Shown: positions 8,741-21,626 of the stretch, in pieces
Numbering within the stretch: the stretch's first letter is position 1
Layout of the letters: every line of letters begins with the position of its first letter
Origin: Hyphomicrobiales bacterium
Lineage (GTDB): Bacteria; Pseudomonadota; Alphaproteobacteria; Rhizobiales; Xanthobacteraceae
Direction: 5' to 3'
Assembly (NCBI GenBank): GCA_021730985.1
Contig: JAKFYI010000012.1
Span: 98,069 to 162,068 of the forward strand
DNA: 64,000 bases
Notes under the pieces: generated by a model
What the model was told of the DNA's origin: nothing
Seen by the model: only the letters and a program-made list of their open reading frames with translations
The model's database searches: none
Made by a program: the position numbers and the translations under genes

Positions 8741-9931
8741 ATGTCCGAACCCGCGCACCGCAACTTCACCATCAACTTCGGACCGCAGCATCCGGCGGCC
8801 CATGGCGTGCTGCGCCTGGTGCTGGAGCTCGACGGCGAAGTGGTGGAGCGGGTCGATCCGCATATCGGGCTGTTGCACCGGGGAACCGAAAAACTCATCG
8901 AGGCCAAGACCTATCTCCAGGCGATTCCGTATTTCGATCGGCTCGACTACGTCGCGCCGATGAACCAGGAGCACGCGTTCTGCCTCGCGGCGGAAAAGCT
9001 GCTCAAACTCACCGTGCCGCGCCGCGCGCAACTGATCCGCGTTCTGTACTGCGAGATCGGGCGGTTGTTGTCGCACCTCCTTAACGTGACGACGCAGGCG
9101 ATGGACGTCGGGGCGCTCACCCCGCCGCTATGGGGCTTCGAAGAGCGCGAGAAGCTGATGGTGTTCTACGAGCGCGCCTCCGGCTCGCGCATGCATGCGG
9201 CCTATTTCCGCGTTGGCGGCGTGCATCAGGATTTGCCGCCGAAGCTGATCGACGACATCGAGGGCTTCTGCGATCCGTTCCTCAAGGTCGTCGATGACCT
9301 GGACAGCCTGCTCAGCGAAAACCGCATCTTCAAGCAGCGCAACGTCGACATCGGCATCGTGAGCCTCGACGACGCGTGGAAGTGGGGCTTCTCCGGCGTG
9401 ATGGTGCGCGGCTCGGGCGCGGCCTGGGACCTGCGCAAGTCGCAGCCCTACGAGTGCTACGCCGAGATGGATTTCGACATTCCGATCGGAAAGAACGGCG
9501 ACTGCTACGACCGCTACCACATCCGCATGGAAGAGATGCGCCAGTCGGTCCGCATCATGAAGCAATGCATCGCCAAACTGCGTGAGCCCGAAGGGCAGGG
9601 GCCGGTCAGCGTCGCCGACAACAAGGTGGTGCCGCCCAAGCGCGACGAGATGAAGAAGTCGATGGAGGCGCTGATCCATCACTTCAAGCTCTACACCGAG
9701 GGTTTTCACGTACCGGCCGGTGAAGTCTATGCCGCGGTCGAAGCGCCGAAAGGCGAATTCGGCGTCTATCTCGTGTCCGACGGCTCTAACAAGCCGTACA
9801 AGTGCAAGATCAGGGCGCCGGGCTTCCCGCATCTTTCGGCGATGGACTTCCTGTGCCGCGGTCACATGCTGGCCGACGTGTCCGCCATTCTCGGTTCCAT
9901 CGACATCGTGTTCGGGGAGGTCGATCGCTGA
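8741..9931 (+). CDS. nuoD: NADH-quinone oxidoreductase subunit D (49 kDa)
   Basis: At 396 residues this is the normal length for unfused NuoD. It shows the typical N-terminal [21 protein letters not shown] and the [12 protein letters not shown] segment that forms the quinone head-group pocket, plus the C-terminal [29 protein letters not shown]. NuoD descends from the NiFe hydrogenase large subunit and binds quinone next to cluster N2 of NuoB. Its stop shares one base with the nuoE start. Confidence 0.97.
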   Translation: MSEPAHRNFTINFGPQHPAAHGVLRLVLELDGEVVERVDPHIGLLHRGTEKLIEAKTYLQAIPYFDRLDYVAPMNQEHAFCLAAEKLLKLTVPRRAQLIRVLYCEIGRLLSHLLNVTTQAMDVGALTPPLWGFEEREKLMVFYERASGSRMHAAYFRVGGVHQDLPPKLIDDIEGFCDPFLKVVDDLDSLLSENRIFKQRNVDIGIVSLDDAWKWGFSGVMVRGSGAAWDLRKSQPYECYAEMDFDIPIGKNGDCYDRYHIRMEEMRQSVRIMKQCIAKLREPEGQGPVSVADNKVVPPKRDEMKKSMEALIHHFKLYTEGFHVPAGEVYAAVEAPKGEFGVYLVSDGSNKPYKCKIRAPGFPHLSAMDFLCRGHMLADVSAILGSIDIVFGEVDR

Positions 9932-10544
9932 TGGCCAACCGCCGCCTCGCACCGCCCGGCCAGCAACCGAAGGGGTTCTCCTTCTCGGCCGACAATCTGG
10001 CGTGGGCCAAGAAGGTGATCGCGCGCTATCCGGAAGGCCGGCAGCAATCGGCGATCATTCCGCTGCTGTGGCGCGCGCAGGAGCAGCATGAGGGCTGGCT
10101 GCCCGAAGCCGCGATCCGTTATGTGTCGGAGATGCTGGGCATGGCGCACATCCGCGCGCTCGAGGTCGCGACATTCTACACCATGTTCCTGCTCGCTCCG
10201 GTCGGCAAGAAGGCGCACGTCCAGGTCTGCGGCACCACGCCGTGCATGCTGCGCGGCGCGGGCGATCTGTTCGAGGTCTGCCACAGGCGCATCCACCACG
10301 ATCCACTGCACGTATCCGACGACGGCAACTTCTCCTGGGAGGAGGTCGAGTGCCTCGGCGCCTGCGTCAACGCGCCGATGGTGCTGATCTGGAGCGACAC
10401 CTACGAGGATCTCACCGCCGAAAGCTTCGAGAAGGTCCTCGACGGTTTCGTCAACGGCAATCCGGTCAAGCCGGGGCCCCAGATCGACCGGAAGATGTCA
10501 GCCCCGGTCGGCGGTCCGACCACGCTCAAGACGGTGAAGGCCTA

Positions 10545-10545
<1 letters not shown>
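9931..10545 (+). CDS. nuoE: NADH-quinone oxidoreductase subunit E (24 kDa)
   Basis: This 204-residue thioredoxin-fold subunit of the NADH module binds a [2Fe-2S] cluster (N1a). The ligands are the pair in [13 protein letters not shown] and the pair in [11 protein letters not shown]. The N-terminal helical bundle ([20 protein letters not shown]) is typical. The start overlaps the nuoD stop by one base and the stop overlaps the nuoF start by one base, which points to coupled translation. Confidence 0.96.
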
Positions 10546-11852
<1,307 letters not shown>

Positions 11853-11856
11853 GACG

Positions 11857-13935
11857 ATGACCAAGATCGTCATCGATGGCAAAGAGATCGACGTTCCGCC
11901 GGAGTTCACGCTCTTGCAGGCGGTGGAGGCGGCGGGCGGTGAAATTCCGCGTTTCTGCTTTCACGAGCGGCTGTCGATCGCCGGCAACTGCCGTATGTGC
12001 CTTGTCGAGTTGAAAGGCTCGCCCAAGCCGGTCGCGTCCTGCGCCTGGGGCGTGCGCGATTGTCGCCCGGGCCCGAACGGCGAGCCGCCGGTCGTCAACA
12101 CCAAAACGCCGCTGGTTCGCAAGGCGCGCGAAGGCGTGATGGAATTCCTGCTGATCAACCATCCGCTCGATTGCCCGATCTGCGACCAGGGCGGCGAATG
12201 CGACCTGCAGGACCAGGCGATGGCCTACGGCGTCGACTCCAGCCGCTATGCCGACAACAAGCGAGCGGTCGAGGACAAATACATCGGCCCACTGGTCAAG
12301 ACGATCATGAACCGCTGCATCCATTGCACGCGGTGCATCCGTTTTTCCGCCGAGGTGGCCGGCGTGCCGGAGCTTGGCGCGATCGGCCGCGGCGAAGACA
12401 TGGAGATCACGACTTACCTCGAACAGGCGATGTCGTCCGAACTGCAGGGCAACGTGGTCGATCTATGCCCGGTCGGCGCGCTGACCTCCAAACCTTATGC
12501 ATTCGCGGCGCGTCCTTGGGAGCTGAGCAAGACTGAATCGATCGACGTGATGGACGCGCTTGGCTCATCGATCCGTGTCGATGCCCGCGGTCGCGAGGTG
12601 ATGCGCATCCTGCCGCGCGTCAACGACGACGTGAACGAGGAATGGATTTCCGATAAGACCCGCCATGTGGTCGATGGCCTGCGCACCCAGCGGCTCGATC
12701 AACCCTACATTCGTGAGGGCGGCCGGTTGCGGCCGGCGTCCTGGAGCGAGACGTTCTCCGCCGTCGCGGCCAAGGTCAGCCATACGGCGCCTGACCGCAT
12801 CGGCGCGATCGCGGGCGATCTCTGCGCGGTCGAGGAAATGTTCGCGCTTAAGCAGTTGATGGCGCTGCTCGGCAGCCCGAACCTGGATGCCCGGCAAGAC
12901 AGTGCCGCGATCGATCCGTCCGCCGGACGTGCCGGCTACCTGTTCAACGGCACCATCGCCGGCATCGAGCGGGCCGACGCGCTCCTGATCGTCGGCGCGA
13001 ACCCGCGCCGCGAAGGCTCGGTGCTGAACGCGCGCATCCGCAAGCGCTGGCGCGCCGGCAAGTTCCCGGTCGCGCTGATCGGTGAGCGGGTCGATCTGAC
13101 CTACAGCTACGACTATCTCGGCGCCGGCCCGGAGACGCTGGCGGAGCTTGCGGCGGGCCGTGGCGCGTTTGCCGAGACGCTCAAGAAGGCCGAGCGACCG
13201 ATGGTGATCGTGGGCGCCGCGGCGCTGACGCGCGCCGATGGCGCCGCGGTTCTGTCGCTCGCCGCCAAGGCCGCGGTCGAATTGGGAGCGGTGAAGGACG
13301 GCTGGAACGGATTTTCGGTCCTGCACACCGCGGCCTCGCGGGTCGGTGCGCTCGACATCGGATTCGTGCCGGGCCAGGGCGGCCTGCATGCCGCGCACAT
13401 GGCCAATTCCGGCGCGCTCGAGGTGCTGTTCCTGCTTGGCGCGGACGAAGTGGATGCGCCGGCCGGCGCGTTCGTCGTCTATATCGGCACCCACGGCGAC
13501 CACGGCGCGCACCGCGCCGACGTGATCCTGCCGGGCGCAGCCTATACCGAAAAATCCGGCATCTACGTCAACACCGAGGGCCGCGTACAGATCGCGAACC
13601 GCGCCAGCTTCCCGCCGGGCGAGGCGCGGGAGGATTGGGCGATCCTGCGGGCGCTGTCCGAGACGCTTGGCAAGAAGCTGCCGTATGACTCGCTGGGCGC
13701 GCTTCGCCGCGTGCTGTTCGCGGCGCATCCGCATCTGCAGCGCATCGATCAGGTGACGCCGGGCGACGCAGCCGACATCCGCGCGCTCGCGGGCAAGGGC
13801 GGCACGCCCGACAAGGCGCCGTTCCGCCAGGCGTTCGACGATTTCTATCTCACCAATCCGATCGCGCGCTCGTCCGCGGTGATGGCCGAATGCTCGGCGC
13901 TGGCCGAGGGTCGCACCATGAGCGCTGCGGAGTAG
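11857..13935 (+). CDS. nuoG: NADH-quinone oxidoreductase subunit G (75 kDa)
   Basis: This 692-residue iron-sulfur subunit begins with a ferredoxin-like [2Fe-2S] domain ([18 protein letters not shown], about residues 30-50). Next comes the His-Cys3 cluster region ([18 protein letters not shown], about 105-122), then [17 protein letters not shown] with a later Cys for a [4Fe-4S] site. The remainder is the catalytically inactive molybdopterin-oxidoreductase-like domain (about 220-660). It lacks the extra N7 Cys motif as far as I can see. It starts 4 bases after nuoF. Confidence 0.96.
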   Translation: MTKIVIDGKEIDVPPEFTLLQAVEAAGGEIPRFCFHERLSIAGNCRMCLVELKGSPKPVASCAWGVRDCRPGPNGEPPVVNTKTPLVRKAREGVMEFLLINHPLDCPICDQGGECDLQDQAMAYGVDSSRYADNKRAVEDKYIGPLVKTIMNRCIHCTRCIRFSAEVAGVPELGAIGRGEDMEITTYLEQAMSSELQGNVVDLCPVGALTSKPYAFAARPWELSKTESIDVMDALGSSIRVDARGREVMRILPRVNDDVNEEWISDKTRHVVDGLRTQRLDQPYIREGGRLRPASWSETFSAVAAKVSHTAPDRIGAIAGDLCAVEEMFALKQLMALLGSPNLDARQDSAAIDPSAGRAGYLFNGTIAGIERADALLIVGANPRREGSVLNARIRKRWRAGKFPVALIGERVDLTYSYDYLGAGPETLAELAAGRGAFAETLKKAERPMVIVGAAALTRADGAAVLSLAAKAAVELGAVKDGWNGFSVLHTAASRVGALDIGFVPGQGGLHAAHMANSGALEVLFLLGADEVDAPAGAFVVYIGTHGDHGAHRADVILPGAAYTEKSGIYVNTEGRVQIANRASFPPGEAREDWAILRALSETLGKKLPYDSLGALRRVLFAAHPHLQRIDQVTPGDAADIRALAGKGGTPDKAPFRQAFDDFYLTNPIARSSAVMAECSALAEGRTMSAAE

Positions 13936-13938
13936 GGC

Positions 13939-14973
13939 ATGATCGAACTTTTCACCACCTACGTCTGGCCGGTCGTGATCATCGCGGCGCAATCGCTGTT
14001 GCTGCTGGTGCTGCTGCTGGTCGGCGTCGCCTACATCCTGCTTGCCGACCGCAAGATTTGGGCCGCGGTGCAGTTGCGGCGCGGCCCGAACGTGGTCGGG
14101 CCATTCGGCCTGCTGCAATCGTTCGCCGACCTTCTCAAGTTCGTGCTCAAGGAGCCGGTCATCCCCGCGGGCTCGAACAAGGGCGTGTTCCTGCTGGCGC
14201 CGCTCGTCACCGCGACGCTCGCGCTCGCGGCTTGGGCTGTGATCCCGGTCAATGCCGGCTGGATGGTCGCCGACATCAACGTCGGCATCCTCTACATTTT
14301 CGCGATCTCGTCGCTGATGGTCTACGGCATCATCATGGGCGGCTGGGCGTCGAACTCGAAATACGCCTTTCTGTCCGCGATCCGCTCCGCGGCGCAGATG
14401 GTGTCGTACGAAGTCTCGATCGGCTTCGTCATCATCACGGTGCTGCTGTGCGCGGGCTCGCTCAAGCTGTCCGCCATCGTCGCGGCGCAAGACACGCCTT
14501 ACGGCATGCTCGGCTGGTACTGGCTGTGGCTGTTGCCGATGTTCGTGATCTTCTTCATTTCCGCATTGGCCGAAACCAACCGGCCTCCCTTCGATCTGGT
14601 CGAAGCGGAGTCCGAACTGGTCGCGGGCTTCATGGTCGAGTACGGCTCGTCGCCCTACATGATGTTTATGCTGGGCGAGTACGTGGCGATCGTCACTATG
14701 TGCGCCATGGCCACGATCCTGTTCCTGGGCGGCTGGCTGCCGCCATTCCCGATCGCGCCATTCACTTGGGTTCCCGGCGTCATCTGGTTCGTACTCAAGA
14801 TATGCTTCATGTTTTTCCTGTTCGCCATGGCCAAGGCGATCGTGCCGCGCTACCGCTACGACCAGCTCATGCGATTGGGCTGGAAGGTGTTCCTGCCAAT
14901 TTCGCTCGCAATGGTGGTGATTGTGGCCGCCGTCCTGCAATTCGGCGGCCTCGCTCCCGGGAGGATGCCATGA
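13939..14973 (+). CDS. nuoH: NADH-quinone oxidoreductase subunit H
   Basis: The product has 344 residues and eight predicted transmembrane helices. This membrane subunit links the quinone site to the proton-pumping arm. Family signatures are present: [23 protein letters not shown] near the N-terminus and [20 protein letters not shown] in the central E-channel loop. Its last four bases overlap the start of the small gene that follows (ATGA), so that gene is probably translated by coupling. Confidence 0.97.
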   Translation: MIELFTTYVWPVVIIAAQSLLLLVLLLVGVAYILLADRKIWAAVQLRRGPNVVGPFGLLQSFADLLKFVLKEPVIPAGSNKGVFLLAPLVTATLALAAWAVIPVNAGWMVADINVGILYIFAISSLMVYGIIMGGWASNSKYAFLSAIRSAAQMVSYEVSIGFVIITVLLCAGSLKLSAIVAAQDTPYGMLGWYWLWLLPMFVIFFISALAETNRPPFDLVEAESELVAGFMVEYGSSPYMMFMLGEYVAIVTMCAMATILFLGGWLPPFPIAPFTWVPGVIWFVLKICFMFFLFAMAKAIVPRYRYDQLMRLGWKVFLPISLAMVVIVAAVLQFGGLAPGRMP

Positions 14974-15197
14974 CCTTCTCCATGCCTGGATTGATCGGTG
15001 CCGCGATCGGGTTGTTGTGTGCGCTGGGCGCCTACGTGGCGATCATGCCGCTATTGGCACGCCGCGACGCGGACGGCGGCACACCGGCCGCTAGCGGTGA
15101 CGCCAACCCGAACGTCGCCGTCATTCGTGCAATTCTGCTCGCTGACTTCGTCGTGCTCGCGGCGATCGGCTACTACGTCGGCCAATTGGTCGGTTGA
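14970..15197 (+). CDS. 75-residue two-helix membrane protein inserted between nuoH and nuoI
   Basis: This gene is easily missed because it lies at the end of a longer shadow frame. The product starts [16 protein letters not shown] and has two hydrophobic helices (about 7-29 and 51-72) separated by a polar loop of about 20 residues ([19 protein letters not shown]). The start overlaps the nuoH stop by four bases and nuoI begins 13 bases after its end, so it is embedded in the operon. I do not recognise a family. An accessory or supernumerary complex I component is the obvious hypothesis from position alone. Codon use looks like that of its neighbours. Confidence 0.75.
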   Translation: MTFSMPGLIGAAIGLLCALGAYVAIMPLLARRDADGGTPAASGDANPNVAVIRAILLADFVVLAAIGYYVGQLVG

Positions 15198-15210
15198 TCG
15201 GATTGATGAC

Positions 15211-15699
15211 ATGAGACTCGATCAGGCTGCACGTTCGATCTTCCTGCAGGAGTTCCTGTCCGGGCTCGTGCTCGCCATGAAGTATTTCTTCAAGCCGAAG
15301 GCGACGCTCGATTATCCGTTCGAGAAGGGCCCGATCTCGCCGCGCTTCCGGGGCGAACACGCGCTGCGCCGCTATCCCAATGGCGAAGAGCGCTGCATCG
15401 CATGCAAGTTATGCGAGGCCATCTGCCCGGCGCAGGCCATCACCATCGAGGCGGGCCCGCGCCGCAATGACGGTACGCGGCGGACCACGCGCTACGACAT
15501 CGACATGGTGAAGTGCATCTACTGCGGACTGTGCCAAGAAGCTTGCCCGGTAGACGCCATCGTCGAAGGCCCGAACTTCGAGTTCGCCACCGAAACACGC
15601 GAGGAGCTCTACTACGACAAGGAACGCCTGCTCGCGAACGGCGACCGCTGGGAGCGCGAACTCGCGAAGAACATCGCGCTCGACGCGCCGTACCGGTGA
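15211..15699 (+). CDS. nuoI: NADH-quinone oxidoreductase subunit I (23 kDa, TYKY-like)
   Basis: This 162-residue subunit carries two ferredoxin-type [4Fe-4S] sites, N6a and N6b. The ligand motifs are [12 protein letters not shown] and [12 protein letters not shown], each followed by a proline. The N-terminal amphipathic region ([20 protein letters not shown]) docks it on the membrane arm. ATG 15211 gives the family length. nuoJ begins 13 bases later. Confidence 0.97.
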   Translation: MRLDQAARSIFLQEFLSGLVLAMKYFFKPKATLDYPFEKGPISPRFRGEHALRRYPNGEERCIACKLCEAICPAQAITIEAGPRRNDGTRRTTRYDIDMVKCIYCGLCQEACPVDAIVEGPNFEFATETREELYYDKERLLANGDRWERELAKNIALDAPYR

Positions 15700-15712
15700 G
15701 GCAGGCGCCGCG

Positions 15713-16321
15713 ATGATCCTTCCCGCTCTGTTCTTCTATCTCTTCGCCGGTGCGTGCATCGCGTCCGCCTTCATGGTGATCGCGGCCAGGAACCCCGTGC
15801 ATTCGGTGCTCTATTTGATCTTTGCCTTCGTCAACGCGGCCGGATTGTTCGTTCTGATGGGCGCCGAGTTCCTGGCGATGATCCTGATCGTGGTTTATGT
15901 CGGCGCCGTCGCGGTGCTGTTCCTGTTCGTGGTGATGATGCTGGACGTCGATTTCGCCGAACTACGCCAGGGCGTGCTGCAGTATCTGCCGTTCGGGGCG
16001 CTGATCGGCGTCGTCATGCTGGCCGAACTGCTGCTGGTGGTCGGGGCCTGGGTCATCGGGCCGGGCGTGCCGCGCGCCATCACCGCGCCGATCCCGGCCG
16101 ACATCACCAACACCGAGGCGCTGGGCCGCGTCCTCTACACGAAGTACATCTACTACTTCCAGGCCGCGGGGCTGGTGCTGCTGGTGGCAATGGTCGGCGC
16201 GATCGTGCTGACGCTGCGTCATAAGGCCGGGGTCAAGCGCCAGAACATCGGCGATCAGGTCGCGCGCACCAGAGACACCGCGATCGAAGTGGTCAAGGTC
16301 CGGCCGGGGCAGGGACTATGA
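15713..16321 (+). CDS. nuoJ: NADH-quinone oxidoreductase subunit J
   Basis: This 202-residue membrane subunit has five predicted helices. The conserved [26 protein letters not shown] covers TM2-TM3, with the pi-bulge region typical of NuoJ. The soluble C-terminal tail ([20 protein letters not shown]) is basic. The stop overlaps the nuoK start by four bases (ATGA). Confidence 0.96.
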   Translation: MILPALFFYLFAGACIASAFMVIAARNPVHSVLYLIFAFVNAAGLFVLMGAEFLAMILIVVYVGAVAVLFLFVVMMLDVDFAELRQGVLQYLPFGALIGVVMLAELLLVVGAWVIGPGVPRAITAPIPADITNTEALGRVLYTKYIYYFQAAGLVLLVAMVGAIVLTLRHKAGVKRQNIGDQVARTRDTAIEVVKVRPGQGL

Positions 16322-16626
16322 CCATCGGGCTCGGCCATTATCTCTCGGTTGCCGCGATCCTGTTCACGCTCGGGATCTTCGGCATCTTCCTGAACCGCAA
16401 GAACGTCATCGTCATCCTGATGTCGATCGAGCTGATCCTGCTCGCGGTCAACATCAACTTCGTGGCGTTCTCGACCCATCTCGGCGACATCGTCGGCCAG
16501 GTGTTCGCCATGCTGGTGCTGACCGTCGCCGCTGCTGAAGCCGCGATCGGTCTCGCCATCCTCGTCGTCTATTTCCGGAATCGCGGCTCAATCGCGGTCG
16601 AGGACATCAACCTGATGAAGGGCTGA
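16318..16626 (+). CDS. nuoK: NADH-quinone oxidoreductase subunit K
   Basis: This 102-residue protein has three transmembrane helices and matches NuoK (ND4L). It keeps the membrane Glu residues in [15 protein letters not shown] and [16 protein letters not shown] that form part of the proton channel. It overlaps nuoJ by four bases, and nuoL starts one base after its stop. Confidence 0.97.
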   Translation: MTIGLGHYLSVAAILFTLGIFGIFLNRKNVIVILMSIELILLAVNINFVAFSTHLGDIVGQVFAMLVLTVAAAEAAIGLAILVVYFRNRGSIAVEDINLMKG

Positions 16627-16627
16627 G

Positions 16628-18688
16628 ATGTATCAGGCGATTGTCCTTCTTCCGCTATTGGGGGCGATCCTTGCGGGCGCGATTGCGATCTATGGCGCGC
16701 GCAAACGGTTTCCAGGCGCCGAACCGTCGGACGATCACCACGCGCACGCGGATCATGCCCATGCCGCGCACGCGACACATGATGCGCATCACGGCGATCA
16801 CGGCCCCACCGAACCTGCCGCGGAAGGGTCCCGCGCTGCGGAGGTCATCACCACCGCGTTCCTGATGGTTACGGCGGTGCTGTCATGGATCGCTTTCGTC
16901 CGGATCGGATACGGCCATCACGACGAGCGCATCACGCTGTTTACCTGGATGCTGTCGTCGGACTTCAAGGTGGATTGGGCGCTGCGCATCGACACGCTCA
17001 CTGCCGTGATGCTGGTGGTGGTGACGACCGTATCGTCGCTCGTTCACCTCTATTCCATAGGGTACATGGCGGAAGATCCGTACCGGCCGCGGTTTATGGC
17101 GTATCTATCGCTGTTCACCTTCGCGATGTTGGCGCTGGTGACGTCCGACAATCTCGCCCAGCTCTTCTTTGGCTGGGAGGGCGTCGGTCTCGCGAGCTAT
17201 CTGCTGATCGGCTTCTGGTACCACAAGCCGGAGGCGAACGCCGCCGCGATCAAGGCGTTCGTCGTCAACCGCGTCGGCGATTTCGGCTTTGCGCTCGGCA
17301 TCTTCGCCGTATTCATGATGACGGGATCGATCGATCTCGACACCGTGTTCGCGCAGGCCCCGGCGCTGACCGGCAAGACCATCAACTTCTTCGGTTGGCA
17401 CGCCGACGCGCTGACGCTGATCTGCCTGCTGCTGTTCATGGGCGCGATGGGCAAGTCGGCGCAGTTCCTGCTGCACACATGGCTGCCGGACGCGATGGAA
17501 GGCCCGACACCGGTCTCGGCGCTGATCCATGCCGCGACGATGGTGACGGCGGGCGTGTTCATGGTGGCCCGCCTGTCGCCGCTGTTCGAGCTTTCGCCGA
17601 CCGCTTTGACCGTGGTGACGATCGTCGGCGCGACCACGGCGTTCTTCGCAGCGACCGTGGGCCTCGTGCAGAACGACATCAAACGGATCGTTGCCTATTC
17701 AACCTGTTCGCAGCTCGGCTACATGTTCGTTGCGATGGGCGTCGGCGCTTACTCGGTCGGCATGTACCACCTGTTCACGCATGCGTTCTTCAAGGCGCTG
17801 CTGTTCCTCGGCTCCGGCTCGGTAATCATGGCGATGCACCACGAGCAGGACATCCGCAACATGGGCGGCCTGCGCAAGAAGATCCCGGTCACCTACTGGA
17901 CCATGGTGATAGGGACACTGGCGCTGACCGGATTTCCGTTCACCGCGGGGTACTTCTCCAAGGATGCCATCATCGAGGCGGCGTTCGCCGGAAAGAACCC
18001 GGCCGCGGCCTATGCCTTCGTGCTGACCGTGATCGCTGCCGGACTGACGGCGTTCTATTCGTGGCGCCTGATCTTCAAGACCTTCCACGGTGAGCCGCAC
18101 GACCGGCACCACTACGACGAGGCGAAGGAGAGCCCGCTGGTGATCCTGATCCCGCTCGGCGTGCTGGCGCTGGGCTCGATCGCGGCCGGTTTCCCCCTCA
18201 AGGAATATTTCGCCGGCCACCACGTCGAGCATTTCTTCCGGCAGTCGCTCAAGCAGAGCGCCGCGGTGATCGACGCCATCCATCATGTACCGTTGTGGGT
18301 CGCGCTCACGCCGACGGCGATGATGTTCTTAGGGTGGGGCATCTCCGCCTATTTCTATCTGCTGCGGCCCGACATCCCAGTCGAGATGGCCCGTCAGCAG
18401 GACATGCTGTACCGTTTCCTGCTCAACAAGTGGTACTTCGACGAAATCTACGACTTCATCTTCGTGCGCCCGGTGCTCTGGCTCGGCCGCGTGCTCTGGA
18501 AGGGCGGCGACGGCTACGTGATCGACGGGTTCGGGCCTGACGGCGTCTCCGCGCGCGTGCTCGACGTCACCCGCAACGTGGTGCGGCTGCAGAGCGGCTA
18601 TCTCTACCACTACGCCTTCGCCATGCTGGTCGGCGCTGCCGCGCTGGTCACCTGGTTCATGTTCGCTTCTCCCGGAGGAGCGCACTGA
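16628..18688 (+). CDS. nuoL: NADH-quinone oxidoreductase subunit L (antiporter-like, lateral helix)
   Basis: This 686-residue antiporter-like subunit lies at the tip of the membrane arm. The proton-channel Glu/Lys motifs are visible ([63 protein letters not shown]). The C-terminal part supplies the lateral helix and final TM. An unusual feature is a His-rich loop after TM1 with ten His between residues 37 and 58 (about 16736-16801), making the N-terminal loop longer than in most NuoL. The stop overlaps nuoM by one base. Confidence 0.97.
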   Translation: MYQAIVLLPLLGAILAGAIAIYGARKRFPGAEPSDDHHAHADHAHAAHATHDAHHGDHGPTEPAAEGSRAAEVITTAFLMVTAVLSWIAFVRIGYGHHDERITLFTWMLSSDFKVDWALRIDTLTAVMLVVVTTVSSLVHLYSIGYMAEDPYRPRFMAYLSLFTFAMLALVTSDNLAQLFFGWEGVGLASYLLIGFWYHKPEANAAAIKAFVVNRVGDFGFALGIFAVFMMTGSIDLDTVFAQAPALTGKTINFFGWHADALTLICLLLFMGAMGKSAQFLLHTWLPDAMEGPTPVSALIHAATMVTAGVFMVARLSPLFELSPTALTVVTIVGATTAFFAATVGLVQNDIKRIVAYSTCSQLGYMFVAMGVGAYSVGMYHLFTHAFFKALLFLGSGSVIMAMHHEQDIRNMGGLRKKIPVTYWTMVIGTLALTGFPFTAGYFSKDAIIEAAFAGKNPAAAYAFVLTVIAAGLTAFYSWRLIFKTFHGEPHDRHHYDEAKESPLVILIPLGVLALGSIAAGFPLKEYFAGHHVEHFFRQSLKQSAAVIDAIHHVPLWVALTPTAMMFLGWGISAYFYLLRPDIPVEMARQQDMLYRFLLNKWYFDEIYDFIFVRPVLWLGRVLWKGGDGYVIDGFGPDGVSARVLDVTRNVVRLQSGYLYHYAFAMLVGAAALVTWFMFASPGGAH

Positions 18689-20199
18689 TGGCGAGCTGGC
18701 CCATTCTTTCCGTCACCACATTCCTGCCGCTCGCGGGCGTGCTGTTCATTCTGGCGCTGCGCGGCGAGGACGAGGCTGCCAAGCGCAACGCGCGCTGGGT
18801 CGCGCTGTGGACCACCGCCGTCACGTTTGCGGTGTCGCTGGTCATGCTGTCGCGCTTCGACGCGACCACGGCCGAATTCCAGTTCGTCGAGAAAATGGCG
18901 TGGCTCGGCAATTTCGGCACCTACCACATGGGCGTGGACGGCATTTCCCTGCCGCTGGTGATCCTCACCACCGCGATCATGCCGCTCTGTATCGTGGCAA
19001 GCTGGCTGTCGGTCCAGGTGCGCGTCAAGGAGTACATGATCGCGTTCCTGGTGCTGGAAACGCTGATGATCGGCACGTTCTCGGCGCTCGACCTTGTGCT
19101 GTTCTATCTGTTCTTCGAGGGCGGCCTGATCCCGATGTTCCTGATCATCGGCGTGTGGGGCGGCCCGCGCCGGGTGTACGCCAGCTTCAAATTCTTCCTC
19201 TACACGCTTGCCGGTTCGGTGCTGATGCTGCTCGCCATCATGGCGATGTACTGGCAGTCCGGTACGACCGACATCACCGTGCTGCTGCGGCATGCGTTCC
19301 CGCGCGAGATGCAGCCGTGGCTGTGGTTTGCGTTCTTTGCCTCGTTCGCGGTGAAGATGCCGATGTGGCCGGTCCACACCTGGCTGCCGGACGCCCACGT
19401 CGAGGCGCCGACGGCGGGATCCGTCATCCTCGCCGCAATCCTTTTGAAGATGGGCGGCTACGGCTTCCTGCGGTTCTCGCTGCCGATGTTCCCGATCGCG
19501 TCAAACGAGTTCGCCATGCTGGTGTTCGCGCTGTCGGTCATCGCCATCGTCTACACATCGCTGGTTGCGATCGTGCAGGAGGACATGAAGAAGCTGATTG
19601 CCTATTCGTCGGTCGCGCACATGGGCTTTGTCACCATGGGCATCTTTGCCGCGACCGCGCAGGGCGTGGCGGGCGGCATATTCCAGATGATCTCGCACGG
19701 TGTGGTTTCGGCCGCGCTGTTCCTGTGCGTCGGCGTCGTCTACGACCGCATGCACAGCCGCGAGATCGCGACCTATGGCGGCCTGGTCAACCGCATGCCT
19801 GTGTATGCCGCGGTGTTCTTGCTATTCACAATGGCGAACGTCGGACTGCCGGGCACATCCGGTTTCGTCGGCGAATTTCTGACTTTGCTCGGCACCTTCA
19901 AGGTCAACATCGTGGTGGCGTCGCTGGCGACGCTCGGCGTGATCTTCTCGGCCTGCTACGCACTGTGGCTTTATCGAAAGGTCGTGCTGGGCAAGCTTGA
20001 GAAGCCCGCGCTCGCCAACATCAGCGACATGAGCTGGCGCGAGATCGCGGTGTTCGCTCCGCTGATCGTGCTGACCATCCTGTTCGGCGTCTATCCGAAA
20101 CCGGTGCTCGACATTTCGGCCGCGTCGGTGACGGCGCTGCTGCAGAACTATCATGCCGCGCTCGGAGCGGCCGCGAAAACCGCCGCGCTGGTGCATTGA
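18688..20199 (+). CDS. nuoM: NADH-quinone oxidoreductase subunit M
   Basis: This 503-residue antiporter-like proton-pumping subunit has about 14 helices. Signatures include [20 protein letters not shown] with the key Glu, [21 protein letters not shown], and [16 protein letters not shown]. It starts on the last base of the nuoL stop and ends on the first base of nuoN, so L-M-N are tightly coupled. Confidence 0.97.
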   Translation: MASWPILSVTTFLPLAGVLFILALRGEDEAAKRNARWVALWTTAVTFAVSLVMLSRFDATTAEFQFVEKMAWLGNFGTYHMGVDGISLPLVILTTAIMPLCIVASWLSVQVRVKEYMIAFLVLETLMIGTFSALDLVLFYLFFEGGLIPMFLIIGVWGGPRRVYASFKFFLYTLAGSVLMLLAIMAMYWQSGTTDITVLLRHAFPREMQPWLWFAFFASFAVKMPMWPVHTWLPDAHVEAPTAGSVILAAILLKMGGYGFLRFSLPMFPIASNEFAMLVFALSVIAIVYTSLVAIVQEDMKKLIAYSSVAHMGFVTMGIFAATAQGVAGGIFQMISHGVVSAALFLCVGVVYDRMHSREIATYGGLVNRMPVYAAVFLLFTMANVGLPGTSGFVGEFLTLLGTFKVNIVVASLATLGVIFSACYALWLYRKVVLGKLEKPALANISDMSWREIAVFAPLIVLTILFGVYPKPVLDISAASVTALLQNYHAALGAAAKTAALVH

Positions 20200-21626
20200 T
20201 GACCGCCGCCACATACCTCCCGCTCTATCCGGCCATCCCGGAAATCGTCCTCGCGATCGGCGCGATGGCGCTGCTGATGCTCGGGGCCTATCGGGAAAAC
20301 AGCACGCAGGTCGTCAACCTGGGCGCCGTGATGCTGCTGATCGCAGCGGCCTTGATCGTGCACTGGCTGCCGAACGGCGTCACGTTCGGTGGCAGCTTCG
20401 TGGTCGATGGCTTTGCGCGCTTTCTCAAGGTGCTGGCCTTCCTGGCCTCGGCGGTGGCGATCGTGATGTCGCTGCACTACCAGGCGGCCGAGAAGCAGCG
20501 GATGTTCGAGTATTCGATCCTGATCCTGCTGTCGGCGGTCGGCATGGGGATGATGATCTCCGCCGCCGATCTGATCGCGCTGTACCTCGGGCTCGAACTG
20601 ATGAGCCTTGCCCTCTACGTGGTCGCGGCATCGAACCGCGACTCCGTGCGCTCGACCGAGGCGGGCCTCAAGTATTTCGTGCTCGGCGCGCTATCGTCGG
20701 GAATGCTGCTCTACGGCTGCTCTCTGATCTATGGCTTCACCGGCACCGTGGCGTTCACCGGCATCGCCAAGGCGACGCAGGGCGGGGCAGGGATCGGGCT
20801 GATCTTCGGTCTGGTGTTCGTGTTCGCAGGCCTTTGCTTCAAGGTCTCGGCAGTGCCGTTCCACATGTGGACGCCGGACGTCTACGAGGGCGCGCCGACG
20901 CCGGTCACGGCGTTCTTTGCGGCCGCGCCTAAGATCGCGGCCATTGCCCTGTTCATGCGGCTCGCGATCGGAGCATTCCCAGGCATCGTCCCGCAATGGC
21001 AGCAGATTCTGGTGTTCGTCGCCATCGCGTCGATGACGCTCGGTGCTTTCGCCGCGATCGGGCAGCACAACATCAAGCGGCTGATGGCGTATTCCTCGAT
21101 CGGTCACATGGGCTTCGCGCTGGTCGGGCTTGCGGCCGGGACCGCGGAAGGCGTCCAGGGCGTGCTGATTTATATGGCGATCTATCTTGCAATGACGCTC
21201 GGCACCTTCTGCTGCATCCTGGCGATGCGGCGCGCAGGCGGTGCGGTCGAGAACATCTCCGACCTCGCGGGCCTGTCGCGCACCAATCCCGCGCTGGCGT
21301 TTTTCCTCGCGCTGTTGCTGTTCTCGCTGGCCGGCATCCCGCCGCTCGCCGGCTTCTTTGCGAAGTACTACGTGTTCCTCGCCGCCATGCAGGCCGGGAT
21401 GTTCACGCTGGCCGTGATCGGCGTGCTGGCCAGCGTGGTCGGCGCCTTCTACTACCTGATGATCATCAAGACGATGTACTTCGACGAACCGGCCGAGGGC
21501 TTCGTGCCGATGCCGGGCGAACTCAAGGCGGTGCTGGGCGTCACCGGCCTTTTTAATCTGCTGTACTTCATCTATCCCGCGCCGCTGCTGCAAGCCGCGA
21601 GCGCTGCCGCCAAATCGCTATTCTGA
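20199..21626 (+). CDS. nuoN: NADH-quinone oxidoreductase subunit N
   Basis: This 475-residue third antiporter-like subunit shows [17 protein letters not shown] (TM5 Glu region), [23 protein letters not shown] and [15 protein letters not shown]. An in-frame TTG sits one codon upstream, but the ATG at 20199, which overlaps the nuoM stop, is the standard start. It is the last complex I gene; birA starts on its stop codon. Confidence 0.97.
   Translation: MTAATYLPLYPAIPEIVLAIGAMALLMLGAYRENSTQVVNLGAVMLLIAAALIVHWLPNGVTFGGSFVVDGFARFLKVLAFLASAVAIVMSLHYQAAEKQRMFEYSILILLSAVGMGMMISAADLIALYLGLELMSLALYVVAASNRDSVRSTEAGLKYFVLGALSSGMLLYGCSLIYGFTGTVAFTGIAKATQGGAGIGLIFGLVFVFAGLCFKVSAVPFHMWTPDVYEGAPTPVTAFFAAAPKIAAIALFMRLAIGAFPGIVPQWQQILVFVAIASMTLGAFAAIGQHNIKRLMAYSSIGHMGFALVGLAAGTAEGVQGVLIYMAIYLAMTLGTFCCILAMRRAGGAVENISDLAGLSRTNPALAFFLALLLFSLAGIPPLAGFFAKYYVFLAAMQAGMFTLAVIGVLASVVGAFYYLMIIKTMYFDEPAEGFVPMPGELKAVLGVTGLFNLLYFIYPAPLLQAASAAAKSLF

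Noticed and set aside
12565..14940. 791-codon antisense frame across nuoG and nuoH
   Set aside because: Same artefact. It crosses two certain genes and has a compositionally biased translation.
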